NCBI RefSeq assembly: GCF_043290135.1
Contig: NC_134710.1
Location: 9,597,821 to 9,661,820, forward strand
Length of the DNA: 64,000 nt
From: Rhipicephalus microplus
Lineage: Eukaryota; Arthropoda; Arachnida; Ixodida; Ixodidae
Direction: 5' to 3'
Part shown: positions 11,678-26,600 of the stretch, piece after piece
Layout: each line of letters begins with the position of its first letter
How positions within the stretch are numbered: position 1 is the first letter of the stretch
Notes under the pieces: generated by a model
Databases searched by the model: none
What the model was told of the DNA's origin: nothing
The model's input: the letters and a program-made list of their open reading frames with translations, nothing else
Program-made: the position numbers and the translations under genes

Positions 11678-14600
11678 TAGAAAATCTGTGTACTGCAACT
11701 GCAGGACTTGGACTAACAGGGTTTGAAACCGTCAAGCTCTGCTGAGCTTTTTCTTCCCATGCCTTCTACTCTGTGATGTGGTAAATAAAAGAAATGAAAT
11801 GAAATATTTGTACAGTGCTAGCGGAACAGAGTGTCAGCAGTCAATGTTTCCTTGCTTTTGCAGTCTACATTTCATTACGGGAAAGCCATGGATAGATCCA
11901 GCAATTCTCTCTCACATGCTATTTTTCTGCTGTACTGCAGTTTGTCTAGTGGTGCAGTTCGTGAACAGAAACGGCAAGGCAGAATCCCAGCATGCTTTGC
12001 AAAATGTGTTGTGGACTGCAAGATTTGAAAATTTGTCTCCTTGTACGCTTGCTCGCAGACCATGGCACTCTGTCGCCATGGTCTGCCCGCGGCTACACAA
12101 ACGGGCCTCCTCTTTCCTGCGTGGCACCACTCTTCAAGGTGGTTTTTCGCTTCCTTGGGGACACACGTCCTCAGTCATGGATGCCTTTTCTCTTCTTCTA
12201 TCTTGTCCACATATTTAATACCTTCGCCCCGCCCCTACAGGCGCTGAGCTGTGCTCCAATTTAGGGCTGCAGAAGTTGCGTCTGTTCTTTTCCTCAACCT
12301 CTCCCTCTTAATAGCATCACGTGCACAAGTGAAGCTGCACTACGTGACAGCTAAGGCATATCTACTGCACAGAAAACGTTGCAGAACTGCCACACATTAC
12401 TAAATGCATTACGTGAAGTTCAGCAATTGTATGTATTACTTGCGGCCGTCACAAAAGGTTGTCTAACACATTTCACACACAAATGCCATCGTTTACTCAG
12501 CATAAACGGGCTAAAGAAAACAAAGAATGCCTTCAAACATCAATATAGTGGGCTATGCTTCCAGGCTTATGCAGGCCGACTGCATGAATCTATCTTTTGA
12601 AACACCATTGCATGCCCATGCTCTGTTGCATCGAAAATGTGATGGACCCCGTATAACTTGTCTTTTCTTTTGAGGCCCCAAAACAATCCCCCTCTGCCGT
12701 TTATTATCTATGTACCCTTCACGCGGATGTCCTCGCATACATTGCGGGCATAGCAGACGCACAGAATATTCATAGCATGCTAGTGAAAGCCTAAGTGACC
12801 ACTTGCGACGCTGCCGACACATTGGTGCAGTGGAATGTTGCACCAGGTGGGCTGCACGTTTCTCGTATAACACATATGCAAGGAGTGGCGTAAGGATCAG
12901 CTTAGTGTGAAAGTGACCAAGACCTTTACAGCTTTTCGAGTCTGTCTGCTCTCTGCACTGTCTGATGTAATGTGTGATTTCTAATTTGCCTGCTTTCTCA
13001 TTCTACTGTACCATAATAGCTTTGCATATCAACTATCATTACTGCTTTGTGCAGCCACCTGCAAGCTGTCTTGCTGGAGAATGGCCCATCGCAGGAGGAA
13101 GACCTGCTGAAAGCACTGCAACCTGAGCAAGCTCGCCAGGTTTTGGCTGCGTACAACACTTTGACAGACTTCTTGGACGGACACCCAGGATTCAAACGCA
13201 AGGATGAGGACCTGCTTTCGTTCTGCTATGTAGACCCTGACGACGATGATGAGGGCGATGATGATTGCTACTACACCTTCCGTGCAGCCGATCTTTGTGA
13301 CGGACTCTCCAGACTGGCAGTCGGTGCCAAGGTGCAGTTAGAAGTTGCTTGACATCATGCTTGTGAAGTTGTCCGAACTCCAGTCTTATATTTCAAGGGG
13401 AGCTTCCTGTGCATGCCACACCTGTACTTACACTATAGAGTAAACCCTCGTTACACAGAAGTGGCTTTATTCGAATGATTGCTTTTATCGAAGTGTCACG
13501 CAGTCCTGGCCCCAATAGTTGTATCTTAGACCCAGATACTCTGAGCATGTCAATAGCTTGCTCTGCTTAAAGCAAAGTAACAAGTTGCGAATGTGCAGTC
13601 AGGGCCGCGGGCAAGCGACCGCCGCCGAGCCGAGCGGCCTTTCTTGCGCTGAGCGAGCGATGTTTGTGCTAGCGTCGCCAGGCTAAAGCACGCCAGTGCA
13701 GACTCATGCAAATGGCGTGAGTCCCAGTGGCGCGGATTTAACCCTCCCGTCTACGCCCTACCTGGGTATGGAGGCTCCCACCAACATGCTAGCTGAAAAG
13801 TGCCTCGATGACGCGGAGGCGGACAAGTGTATCGAGGCACTCTAGCTAGCTGCTTATCACTGCGTCGCTGGTAGCGGCTAAGCGGTTGTTTCACGTGACC
13901 AGCACGCAGGCTTGGCGTGCTCCCTGACCGCTGGGTTATTTCCATCCGTGTTAAGAAGACGTACATGCGCGTGTTTAGTGCGAGGTCTGTGTGAACCTGT
14001 GACGTTGTGCGTGCGCATTGTGTGGGTGTAGTGATCTAGTGAAAATGGCACTGCCGATACCTGCACGGATGTGTCTGACATTGGAGCAGAAAGTACAACT
14101 GATACGGGACGTGGAAGGAGGAGGCCGGCAGAAGTCTGGAATCTCAAGACAATTCAGAATACCACCATCAACATTATCAACGTTTTTAAAGAATAAGGAT
14201 GTCATACTGGCAGGCTTCGAGAAGAGTTTCTCAACCTAACAGAAGCAAAACGTTATTCTATGTATCCTGAAGTAAAAAGAGTGCTTCTCGAATGGCTGAA
14301 GAACGCTAGAAGTACATTTAAATGGCCCTGCATTGACTACAAAAGTCGAAGCCCTAGCAGTCTAAATGGGCAAGCAAGATTTGAAGTCCAGCAACAGCTG
14401 GCTTGAACATTTAATGAAACGGCACGAGTGCTTTCAAAGTCGGTTGTTGGGGAAAGTGAAGCCGTGGACAGCGTCGCCGTGGACGGACGGCGCAAGCGTC
14501 GCCCGAGCGCCCTACTTCAGCAGTATGAAGATGGAAACATTTAGAACTTGAATGAGGCGGCATTCTTTTACAAACTGTTGCTGAAGTTCATGTACAATAC

Positions 14601-17600
14601 ACCATGCGGAACCTCATCAGGACGTAAACAAAGCAAAAGACGCGTTACAGTGATGTTCGGTGCTAATGCAACGGGGAGGACAAGCTCCCTTTGCCGATAC
14701 GGGGGAAGGTGGCAAAGTCCTGGTCGACTAGCCGGCCAAAATAGTAGACTTGCTTCGAGGCCCTTAGAGGAAGATGACTCACTAGACCAACAGTCTCACG
14801 AAATACCAACAGTGGCTCAAATGCAGGAAAGCCTCTGTCTGTTGCAAAATAGAGTGGAGTGAGCTGGCGGGCAACAAATAATTTGCCTGAACAAACGAGA
14901 GGAGGCATTTACGGTGCAACCTTGCAGTTGTCGGTCTTCCTTGTTCCTATGTCTGCACACCTTTACAGTGTACTGTAATACTTCAAAGAATATGCTTGAG
15001 ATTACGTTTAGGTGCACATTAAAGAACCCAGTGTGGTCAAAATTTCTAAAGTCCTCCAGTACGAATTTTATCGTTATCATATTATGGTTTTTGAATGTTC
15101 ACCCTAACAATTGTCATTGCTTCAGATTTCCATTATCAAAAGAAAAAAAAGCTTGTTTACTAAAATCGCATAGTTTCTTGTTGGGTTTTCCTTAAGGGTA
15201 CCTTGCCAGTCTCTTCAAAATGCATTCAGAAACTCTATACTCAGTTTCATGTGTCCCTAGCGCAGAAGAGCAAATTCAACATAATCATCGAGTGCACGTT
15301 GCTGCGAAGTGAGATGTAGTGCCCATGCACGGTGCCCATTGTTTGTCCTTATGACCTTTACGAGCAATATCGCAGGATTTTTACTTTTCTGCGTGTTGTA
15401 GCTGTGATTGGTACGATGATTTTGCCACATTTTTCTGTATGAAACTATTTTTGTGGCTTTATAAAATTGAAGAAACAGTTTCCACTTGCTTGTGTTGTAA
15501 CATGCAAAAGATGAAAAAAGTAACTCTTTTGCCTCATATGCATAAAATTTCTATTTATAAAGTACAAACAGAACCAATACTGTCCAGACTTTTATGTTTA
15601 GGCTGTGCAGCCACAGCGCTGCAGCAAACCAAGTCTTCGGTTCTGATTAGTCCGTGTTGGTAGAATAGGATAGGTGGACAAATGAGCGCTGTAATGGCAT
15701 CACCGAACCGAATGGGTAAGCATTCTTTCTGGAGTTATTTTTCATATTATCAGACACTGTATCTTCTGAAAGTCCCCTCGCGTTTTAAAGCACCTGCCGC
15801 GCTGGTTTGGTGGTTGCTGTTCCCACTGGCTGACCCGTAGTTGTTTGGGATCAAGTACGGCTGCATGTTTATTAGAGAAAATGCTTGAGGCCTGTGTGCT
15901 TAAATTTAGATGCATGTAAAGAAACCAAGTGGTTGAAATTTGCGGAGCCCTACACTATTGTCATCTCTCGTAGTCGTGGTTGGGGGGTGTTAAACCCCAT
16001 CACTTATCAAGTTTCTAAGTGAAGCTTTTATTGTCTGACTTGTGTAGCTTATCACAGTGATGTCAAAAAAAAAATCCTGCTCAATCACGCAGCTAGTGTG
16101 CACCAAAATTTAATCAAATAAATTTTCTTTACAAGGCTGGGGTTCGAAACCTGGGTCCCCATGACCCAAAATAAGTACCTTGAATATTAGGCTACGACCC
16201 ATGCTTGCTCATTGTGTATCCTAAAGCACAATAATGCATTTCCAACTATACGAAAATAATTTGGGAGCAGTAATTCGCTATGGTGCTTCATTGAAATGTC
16301 CAAGAGAGCCCCTAAACAATCTCCTATATTTTTTCAGACATTTAGGGTAACTACTCTTATTGTGTAAAGATTATCGTCGCGATCTATGTCGCACGTGGCA
16401 ATGCTATGAGCTGCGGGCACGCCACAGATTCCAGGAAACAACCCCCCCTCTCCCCACCTCCTCTGTAGGTCTTTCTAACCTCCGTTTGGCATCGAGAAGT
16501 TGAATCTGTGATGCTTAGCGCAAGTCATGCTGCGATTGGTCATGCTCAAACCTACGTATTCTGGTTAGTCTGCACACACCTGCCGGCACTCTTCGTTTCT
16601 TGTTAGTCGCGTTGCAGAAGAAACGGCGTCTAATATTGCGTGGACGTGCTATGGCACTGCGTGTCGCCATACAGATTTATTATGTTGGCAATCCTTTCAA
16701 TGTGTGTGTGCAAAAGCACGGGCCAGCAAGACAACAGCGGTTAGCGAACAAGCTCGGAGTTGGCATAGTCATGCCAGCTGAAATAGGACGGTGTTTCGAA
16801 CAGCATGAAGCGATGATGTATGCCTCTCGAGCCTGGGAGGGACAAGGAGGGCAAAGTGGCTTTGGGAGAGGTGACCAGTAGAGCGTAATGAAGGAAAAAA
16901 CCAAAAGGAGTGATTGCCGGGTTTGAATCATCAAACGTGCATTATGGCGCAGTTTCGAAAAATTCTCGTGGCGACATGTTCGCTGTAAACCCATGCATAA
17001 CTTGCCCACCACATTTTGACCGGTAATTTGGGGGCCCTTTAACCCTTCTGTCACCTTGCGGGATTCCGCAAAACTCATTATCAATTAAAATATTTCATGT
17101 TGACGGTCTAAAGTGATCCTCTGGACAAAGTGTAAAGTCGATACCAGGAAGTCCAAATTTGAAGAGTCTATAGACTTCAAGAAAACAATTTCTAACCCAT
17201 GTTTCTATGATCGTGTGATCGTATTTTCGTTGGCCCATGCTACACCATGAGACTCCATGCTGATTCAGCAAAAAAACAGCGTTTAGGTGGAGGCCTTTAC
17301 CGATAAAGAAAAGCAGTATATCAAGTATGCCCATGCCTAGGTCTCTTACCCCCTTTTCCCCGATTAGGGAAGGGCTCCCGATTTTCCACATTTTCGTTCC
17401 ACATGTTAGAAATATCAAAATATATTGTTTGCAGACTTTTCTTTAGTGGTGAGCAGTGACAGTGGCAAGTTGCCATTCAAGAATTAAAAATGCCTACTAT
17501 ATATGCACCTACTCTATCCTTGTTCTTTAAAGAGGTTCCTTTACATGAGTAGGCTCTTCTGCTAGTAAATGATCAAGATGTACATAAAGAGAAATTCGGG

Positions 17601-20600
17601 GCAATGACCGCCTTCACAATTGCCAATTCCAAGTTTACACTCTTTTCTATGAAAGCCCGCCCCTAACTTGGCACCCCGATCATACAATGCACCCATGCAA
17701 AGCACCTGAACCTGAAATTAGTCATTGAAATTAGCCCTGCATAAAGGTTGCTCACCGAACTGGGTGTATAAAGGTGCTCAATGAACCTGACAATTTACAG
17801 AGTCCTGCAAGCAAAGGTGTGACCCTTGATGTCTGTGTACCAGGGTGGTACCATGAAGAAATAGGCAAATTTTAGCTTCCAAGACCAGTGTTTGTTTCTT
17901 ATAGCTGTTACGTTGGCCTATCTGACGTGCTTCCTTGCCATGCTTCCACATTGCCATTGTTTCATGCCATCATTGTAACCCACTGTGCCACTAACAAGAA
18001 GTCTTTTTAAAGTCCACATGCACTGTTTTTTTTCTTGCAACAAAATTTTTCTACTGCCGTCTTGAAATTTTGGTTGTTCTGAAAAAAATTATCCACTCCA
18101 CTTTGCCCGGTAATTTTTATTCGCTGAAGGGGCGGCTCAATTTTACGGTATTCGTCTACTGGACCTTTAGTTGCATAGTCGTGTCGCTGGTTTTCAGTTG
18201 GGAAACTTCAAATTGCTAGCAAAAGTTGGCACATATTCTGACATTGTGCTTGGGGAAGCTTCATTATTAATGTGCTTAGTACTTACATTAAAAAGTAAAA
18301 AGTATGTATAGTTGCAGGAAACACCTGGCATGACTCGCACAAATGAATGGCAGGCGTGCACAGTTCAGGAGGTGGTGCTTGTATATTTTCTCTTAAATAG
18401 GTGCAACGAACAGTCTGGTATGGTTGTCATTAATAATCTTAATAAATGTCCCATCAGTTGAACACTTGTGCAACAGGAGCAGCAGTAAAAGCTTGATCAT
18501 CTGCTTCACAGAATGCTGCTGGGTACCAGAGCGACTCCCCGGTGGATAGCGACAGTGGTGCCCAGAGTGTGCGTACCAGCTCGCCCTGCACCACTTCGTA
18601 CCTAACTGCCATTGAAGGAGAGGATGAGGAGGAAGACGATGAGAAGGGAAAAAAACCCGGCTGCAAAGATGACAGTACCCAAACGCCCTTGCCGCCGTAT
18701 GGCCAGTCACTAGGCACACAGGCGGTACAGCCAACACAGAACGCAGAGTCCCAGACTGAAGGATCAGAGCTTGACGAGGTGGGTGGCTTGGGCTGGCAAG
18801 GGTATTGCACAGATTGCGGGCTGGAATGGATGCAGGGTCTTTTAGAGAACTGAACATTGGAAGTGATGACTTCTATTAATCCATTTTTTATTTTCAAAAC
18901 TACCTTTGGAAAAGCAGTCCTCACAGCATTACCGTATTTATTCGCGTAATCCTCGCACTTGCATAATTCTCGCACTCCCCACATCGCCCGAGAAAAATGC
19001 GATTTTTTTCCCTCAAGTAATTATCGCACCCCCGAAAACTCCCGCAATAATGTCGTCTGCTCGTTCCAGCCACTGATGTTGATAGCGCGTGCTATCTGGC
19101 GCCATCTCTTAAGCATCAAGCATACTATTGCTCAGAAATTCATTCCAAACCAAGCCGAAGTGGCCAGTGCGCGTTGCCAAAGTTACCAGGCAGGATCTAG
19201 TAACGTTGCGTGTTGCGGCGTGTTTTGTATGTTGTGTCGGCAATCTCGTCGCGTTATGGGGCGATACTGAAGCCACATGGCTGCTTCAAATTGCAAGGGA
19301 TAGATCATGCGCTAAACAACTGCAACAGGGCCGCCGGTAGGCCCTTCGGAGCCTGCGAGTTTTGTGTTCGATACTGGTGACGGCAGCTGAAAGCCACCAA
19401 GACGCGTTGGGCCTGCTGCGTGCTTAAAACTGGGATTGATGGTAAACTTTATTTCTTCAGAAGGAAACTGAACGATTCTGTTGAATAGCCATCAGCCCAA
19501 TACTGACGTCCTACGCTTACCTTTTGAGGGCTTCTGTCGAGCGCCGACCGCTACGCCCGCAACGCCCACAAGCCTCGCGTTTGGTATTCTAATTCTCGAC
19601 TATATGCTTCTACTTTTTGTGTCTCAAATAAATCTTGCCTTGTGTTGAACCTCTGCTTTTATTGTTAAGGTAAGCTCTAATTAGAACTTCTTAAAGGTTG
19701 CTGTAAGTTGCTGGCGTGAGAATCCCGATTTGCGGCCACTTCGTTCTCTTTTTCGCTCTCTGCGTTTTTGTCGAAAGTTTTCTGTGCGTAATTCTCGCAC
19801 CCCCCAACTTTGCATCAGTTTTCTGGCAAAAAAAGTGCGAGGATTATGCGAGTAAATACGGTAGTTTAGACTTCATTGGATGTTGGGAATTACGAGAGTG
19901 TAGGTTTGTCGACGTTCCTTGTAAGTTGTGGAACTGTATCTGATGTGCAGTTTTTGTAATTTGGCCTCGATTCGTTCTGCAATAGTTTATTGCTTCGGCA
20001 ATGCCGGCAGTCGTTTCTGCAAAACATGTCTTAAAGGGGTTTCTTAAGCAGGCTGTAAAAGTAAGTTCCGTGGAAAAGATGTGAGTGAACAGACTTTTAG
20101 ATTATTTAAACACCAGACATTCTGTACGGGTGCTAGAGAACTAGTGTGTACATTTCTAGGATGGGAATGACATCCATTTTTTTTCATAGAACCGTGTGAA
20201 TTAGTGTAGTACGCAATGTGCAGCAGGTTCAGAAATGAGGTTATAGACACTTGCGCTATTTACAAACACAGGTCCTGGGTGCCTCCTGAGTTTTGTAACG
20301 TAGTAGCGATTGCAAGAAACAAAAGCTTCAGTGAATAACTGATTTTTACAGCTTTTTTTTCTGTGACTGGCCAAATATTTTAAATTTTATTCCTAGCTAC
20401 ACACATTATGAATTAGTCATTGACTTCAGGTGCCTTCTTTTTACCTAAAAGGGGAGAGTTTTTCTTATCCAGTACAACTTGAAAATACAACCTTTCTGCT
20501 TCGGTTCGCTGAATGATAATTGAAGTGACTGGAAGTCGCTTGAGAAGCAGCAACAAGTGCTGCTGCCATTGCAGCCTTAAAACTGAGCAAAAAATGATTA

Positions 20601-23600
20601 AACATTTAGCTTGCCCTTGAGTCTCCTTTTATGGCAATGTTCTTGTCGTGGTTAGAGCTGCATTTTCTTGATTTGCAGATTACTGAGGTGGAGCTACAGC
20701 TGAGAAAACGAGACATCGAAATTTTTGAACTGCAGGAGAGGCTGGCATGTATCCAGGAAGAGCATGTGTAAGTATTTGGGGTCTTGGCCAGGGCTGAAAC
20801 AAGGCGCAGCAGTTCAATTATGAGGTTCAGGTAGTGGGAAGCTCCGAAAATATCAATCATCTGGGATTCTTTAACATGCATCTAAAGCTTGGTACCAGGG
20901 CGTCTAGTATTTAGCCTTCATTGAAATGCAACCACTATATTAGCCATTGGCAAGTGGGTACAAAGGCATAGTGAAAATAAAAAGCACGAAAATGATGAGG
21001 ACGAAACAGAATAGCGCTCTCTCCCCCTTCTTTTGCTCTTTCCTTGTTGTTTTTGTTTTTTACTACAACCTCCATTGTCTGAATCTAACCCACGGCCGAG
21101 GTCAGTAATCGCTGTAACACCGCAGTTGGACTTAGCAATGGAAGCACCTGAACGTGTCGTTGAATCTCAAATGATACGATTACGGTTGATGCGAATTTTG
21201 TGATATGAATTTGAAGGTTGCTTTGGATGGACTATATTATATCGGGGGTGGATCCAGCCACCCAATTTAGCGGGGGCGGTCGCTTGAATTAACACCGGAA
21301 GGAGGGGCAGAACAAATTTGAGCATTTTCGACTTACGCTGATATGGTTTTCCGGCTGCTGTGGCGTTTTCGCTTGAATTCTCCAGTAGGAAATCTTCAGG
21401 ACTGATTTTTTTTTTTGGTCGACTTTGCGGCAAGGTTAATATTTTTAAGCGGCAAAGCGAGTGAATTTCTAGTGAGCTTGGCCACTTTCGCTCTCTTTGA
21501 TGTCAAGTGTGAACGCGCTGCGCCAGCAGCGTGAGGGAGGGAACCGCAGCACAATATTGAGAGACAGTGAAGACGAAGAAGTTCAAAAGAACATCGTGGA
21601 CTTTTTTTCAGCAAGAAGTAGTTGCCAATAAAGTTATTGTTAATCTTCATTATCAACTTTAACTTCTTCTTGGTTCATACGAATTCTGGATGATACGAAT
21701 ATTTTGCAGGCTCCCTTCGAATTTGTATCGTAGAGATTCTACAGTATTTGGAAAACCTCTGAATGCTAATTTATTCAGTCCTGTTTATGGTAGTTCTGGT
21801 GCAGGAAAGTTTTTTAGACGAATCCTTTCTGTGAAGAGTACATATTGCGCCAGCCAAATTGCACCTGATTTTTTTAGGTACTACAAAATACAGGGTGAGG
21901 CATGTCGCAGGTGTTTGTTTGCCCCCTCATCTCTGAAGCCATGTTATCTTGCATCATTCCCTGCAAGTCCAAACAGTGGTGTTCTTTTTCCTGTCTTTGT
22001 ATAAAAAACTCATTTTGCTTGCATTTTGTTACGCTCGTGTCAGATCTGGCTAGATTCAGCTCTTAAATTTCATCTGCACCCTCCAGAAAATTTCTTTTAC
22101 ATAGTCTATAATTGTTTTAATTTGCCTATAATGCTCCAAGGCACCGTATAAAGCAGTGGTTCTTAGCCATGGATTTTTTGGAGACCTCTTGTGGACTAGT
22201 GAAAGTTATGAGTCCTCTGCTGATAGTGAAAGGGGAGGGGGGTCTGAAATTAACACATGTAGTTCAGAAAAATTGATAGACATGATTGGTGTAGGTTCAT
22301 TATGACAACTTGGCAGTGCAAACAAAGTAAAATGGCTCACAAACAAGTGCAGACTGAAACTCTGGTTTATTCATAGAAGAAATATATATAAAATAAAACA
22401 CGAGAGGAAAGAGGGTTACACGAGGAAGAGTCATTTGAAATCTGCTGCTGTCCAGGAATGCAACCATGCAATCTAAAAGCGCTATAGAGTGCGAAATGAC
22501 TCAAACATCGGCGTTCTATAAAAAAAATTACGACCATCTCCCCGAAGGTAACCCTAATAAGATACGAAGCAGCAGTGATGTGCACAGCGTTGACCCGGTT
22601 AAAACGAGCGTCGACGCGGGTGCTGGAAGAATGGTTTGAAGCAAAACCCAGTGTAGCGTCTACTCGAGTAAGCGTTTGTGTGAAACGCGAAGACATGGCA
22701 GGTGGTAGGTTGGGTTTCACGCAAGTTTCATTGCAGATAAGTGAGCGGAAGGAGTGTTTCCACTTGACAAGCGGTTGCCCCGCCGCGGTGGTCTAGTGGC
22801 TAAGGTACTCTGCTGCTGACCCGCAGGTCGCGGGTTCGAATCCCGGCTGCGGCGGCTGCATTTCCGATGGAGGCGGAAATGTTGTAGGCCCGTGTGCTCA
22901 GATTTGGGTGCACGTTAAAGAACCCCAGGTGGTCTAAATTTCCGGAGCCCTCCACTACGGCGTCTCTCATAATCATATAGTGGTTTTGGGACGTTAAACC
23001 CCACATATCAATCAATCAATCACTTGACATGCGGTCGAGCGTTGCAAGTGGTGGAGAGGGCGAAGCGAGAGGTGTTGCGAGCGGGTGGAGTAGCCTGCAG
23101 CTGTGCGCGTTGTGGTGAGCATGCTGGACTATAGGTCGAGTGGGAATATAGGTCGACACCCCAAATTCGGGTTACCGAAAATGAAAAAAAGGAAAACAAC
23201 CCAAAACTGCCAAACGAGGTTTATTTGCGAATTGGGCGCACAGCACCTCCGATCGTCGGAGCTTCCCTCAACCACTATCACAACTGTTCCTATTCATCAG
23301 ACGAAGCACCGCTGTCTTCTGAAGACGAGAGTTTCTAGCTGGCCGCCTCCCACAGTGCGTTGTCTTCCATGCCGTACAGCGAGTTGCTCACGGAAAATTT
23401 CTTAAAAGCATTTCCACCATGGCATCTGGCAAGGAACACCAGACGGAAAGCACCCAGCCACAAACAGTCGCAAGCGGAGGCCTCTGTAGGCAGTCCGTCG
23501 GTGTCTTTGGGTTGTCGCTGGACATCCGTTTTTGGTACTCCAGTCGCACTCGTTCCTTGAATGGCTTGTTTAGCACAACCTTGAGCAGTTGGAGAGTGGA

Positions 23601-26600
23601 CGTCATACCACCTGGTATCGTGGCGAGGTCAGTTTTTCTATCGCCCAGTGCACGCTTCACAGCGTCGGTTTATGACCACAAAACGCATCTAACACCAGCA
23701 TGCTGCAAAGACGGAGCAGTGCACCTGGCCGACGGTTCCAGACTACTCTATCCATTCGAGCATCATGGCCTCGTCCATGTATCCCCGTTATGGCAAACGA
23801 CAACACCGGGTGGGAACACTTTCTTCAACATTGTCTTGCGTTTGAAAATGATGAAGAGCGGAAGCTTTCTACCATCTGCCATGCACGCCGGCATGACGGT
23901 GAAGCGCGAGTGCTCGCTGCCAGTGGACACCAGCTTCATATCCTTGGTGCCACGCTGCATGATTATGGTCGATGAAAGCATGTCGAACCACACGGGAGTC
24001 TCATCAGCACTGTCAATCTGCCCCATCATGTAGTTGTTTTGCTCTCAAAGTCTGTTCACGAAGCCCTGAAAGTTTATAAGCTTGTCCTTGAACTCGTCTG
24101 GAAACTTCTGACAGATGGATGTGCGCCACCGGAAGGAAAATTCTTTGCGTCTCATGCATCGACGCACCCAAGAGTTTGGTGCACGAAACTCTTCTCATGT
24201 GAGCCCAGCTTCTCGGGTGAGTTACACAGCTTTCTTGCGAATGTTATCCACGGTCTTTGGCAGCGAGCTCGCGTGAACTTCCCACACAAAGTTCCCTAGC
24301 CTATCCTCCAGCTGTGGATGAACCGCATTTCGCCCACCAGATTACATTTTCCGAGGATCGCACATCTGCAGCTTTCCTTTCTGCACCCTCCAATAGCGCA
24401 GGCTTTTTTCTGATACACCAAAGTGGTGCTGAGCAGCCATATTCTGATTTGCTTCTGCAAACTCAACAACCTCTAGTTTAAACGCAGCTGAGTACTGCCT
24501 TTTCGTACCGCTACTCATATTTAGTGAACGAAAAAAAGATACTATAAAAGAAACCCAATGTGAAGCAGAGGGAAAACTTCGGACAGATCGGAGGCAAATC
24601 ACGAACGCAAAAAAAAAAAACGGACTAGAGAGAAGGAAAAAACAACTTATTAGATTTGGATGTGTATATAGCCGTGTCCGGCTTCTCATGCACATGCAAG
24701 CCACATGTTGCGAGACAGTATCGCACTGTCGGCTAGACACGCCTATAAATCAGACGAGGGGCAACTTTAGCTCGTTCTTTTATTGAAACTATCGACTTAT
24801 ATTCCGGTTTATACGGTACTTGGCACCGTGCCAACACCTGTGACGAGGGGCACGCATTGCTGCGCGTTCATAAGGATGCGCATACATACGGTCTTACACA
24901 CGAGTCGAAGAGCTGCTTCGAATCTAAAAAGGGGCTTCAGCAATGTCTCTGATGTTCGTACCATGATGGGTGTACGAAACAGGTGTGTGTGGAAATTCTG
25001 GTGTGCAAACACGCATTCCCCAATGGGCAGACAAGTGAAAACCTGGTGCGCGTTGTAGTGTTTTCTCAAGCGCTTATTCAGGCAGCACCCAGTCTGTCCG
25101 ATATATACCCTGCTGCAAGACAATGACATGCATGAAACATTCATTCGCCGTCGATAATTGCAGCAGTTGCAAAGTAGAGTTGTGATATCAATCATTTTAC
25201 TAACTGTCGAGCAAATGTTGTTTATTGCATACCAATGTCTTGCAACAGCGTATTACAGCGAAAGCTGTTAGATCACAACTCGGGTCTCTCGCAGCGCCGC
25301 CTCCGCCGGTGTCCATAACCTTTGTCGCAGGAAATAAGAAAACCCTAGTGCCAGTGACACAGTGGGATTCGAACCCGGGTCTGCTGGGTGCCAGCCCAGT
25401 AGTCTACCACTGAGCTACGCCAGTGTTAGTGACTTTTTGGTAAACTTGCCTTAGGCAGTCTTTACGTCGGCAAAGCAATCGCGGTAAAACGACTTAAAAG
25501 CGTTTCAAAACAGGGATAGAACAACCAGTCGTTGCACAATGCGAGTAGCGTAACGAGTGGGCCGTCCAATGCTCCAACCCATTACAAAAGCTTGTTCTTG
25601 TTCTATTAACTGTGGCGCACACCCACTTCAGGCATAGTTCCTCATCGTCGTCAGCTGCTGCATGAACAATTGGCACAAAATTCCTGGCAAATGTTTTGCG
25701 GATACTACACTTCTGAGAATGACGAAAAATAGCATAGGGAATGCCGGCCAACTAACCTAAAATTTTTATTATTAATGCTGTAGTGGGTATCAAGCTTGTG
25801 TGCTTGCAGCAGTTACCCAATGAGTGTTTAGAAGGCGCTCTGAAAGGCTGCTCTTCTAGCTTTCACTCTGACGGTGCTGCACCTTTTGCACAGGCCTGGT
25901 GTTTTTATATTAGGCAGGATGGATGCTACCTGAGCATGCACTTGCGGAAACAGAAATATTTAGTTTGCTCGATGCTGTGGGAAGAAAGGAAATGTGTGAT
26001 TCTATTTCATGACGTTTTTTTGTTAGCGTTAGCAGATTGTGAATTCCTAGAAGTGTGTTTTGATGTGTTTTGGAACTCTTTGTTGCAGCCGTAAGATGCA
26101 GAAGCTTCATCTCAGATATGAGACGCTGCAGAAAGAGTCACTTGGGCCAACAATGCAGCATGAGGTTAGTGGCTGTTTCTTCATCCTTGCGTGTGCACGA
26201 ATGAATCTTCTTAACAGTGTAAGATGTCAAGGGAAACTCTTAAGAAATTTGAAGAGTGCGAAGCTTGGTGAAATGATGCTTTTGTGATGAAGAATTAGCA
26301 ATTCATTTTAATTAAAGTAAATGTACTTTTAATCATGTAGCCACAGCGCCGCTTGTGTTATGCTTTTCACTCTTGCTCACCAACCGTCTGCTTATCAATG
26401 GGGCCATTGATCAGGAGTGAAAAGCATAAAAGGCATCGAAGGCATTGCTCTGCAATAGCACCCCAGGTTAGTTTGACCTTGTAAGGAAATCTTGCCTGTT
26501 ACACATCAGACAAAACTTTTATTTCAATCCTGAAATTAGCCTTTCTCAAATTATTCGAACGTGTGTCCGAGTCCGACAGGACTGACTACAATGGTTCTTC

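Noticed and set aside
16286..17050. MITE with GAGCCCCTAAAC-like ends
   Set aside because: The inverted match is short and no target duplication was found; left as a remark in the region entry.
18959..19340. Overlapping forward frames inside the TIR element
   Set aside because: No transposase motifs; they coincide with a non-autonomous element.
25345..25425. tRNA-Ala gene on the minus strand
   Set aside because: The acceptor ends repeat the same sequence instead of pairing, and a SINE body follows; called a SINE head.
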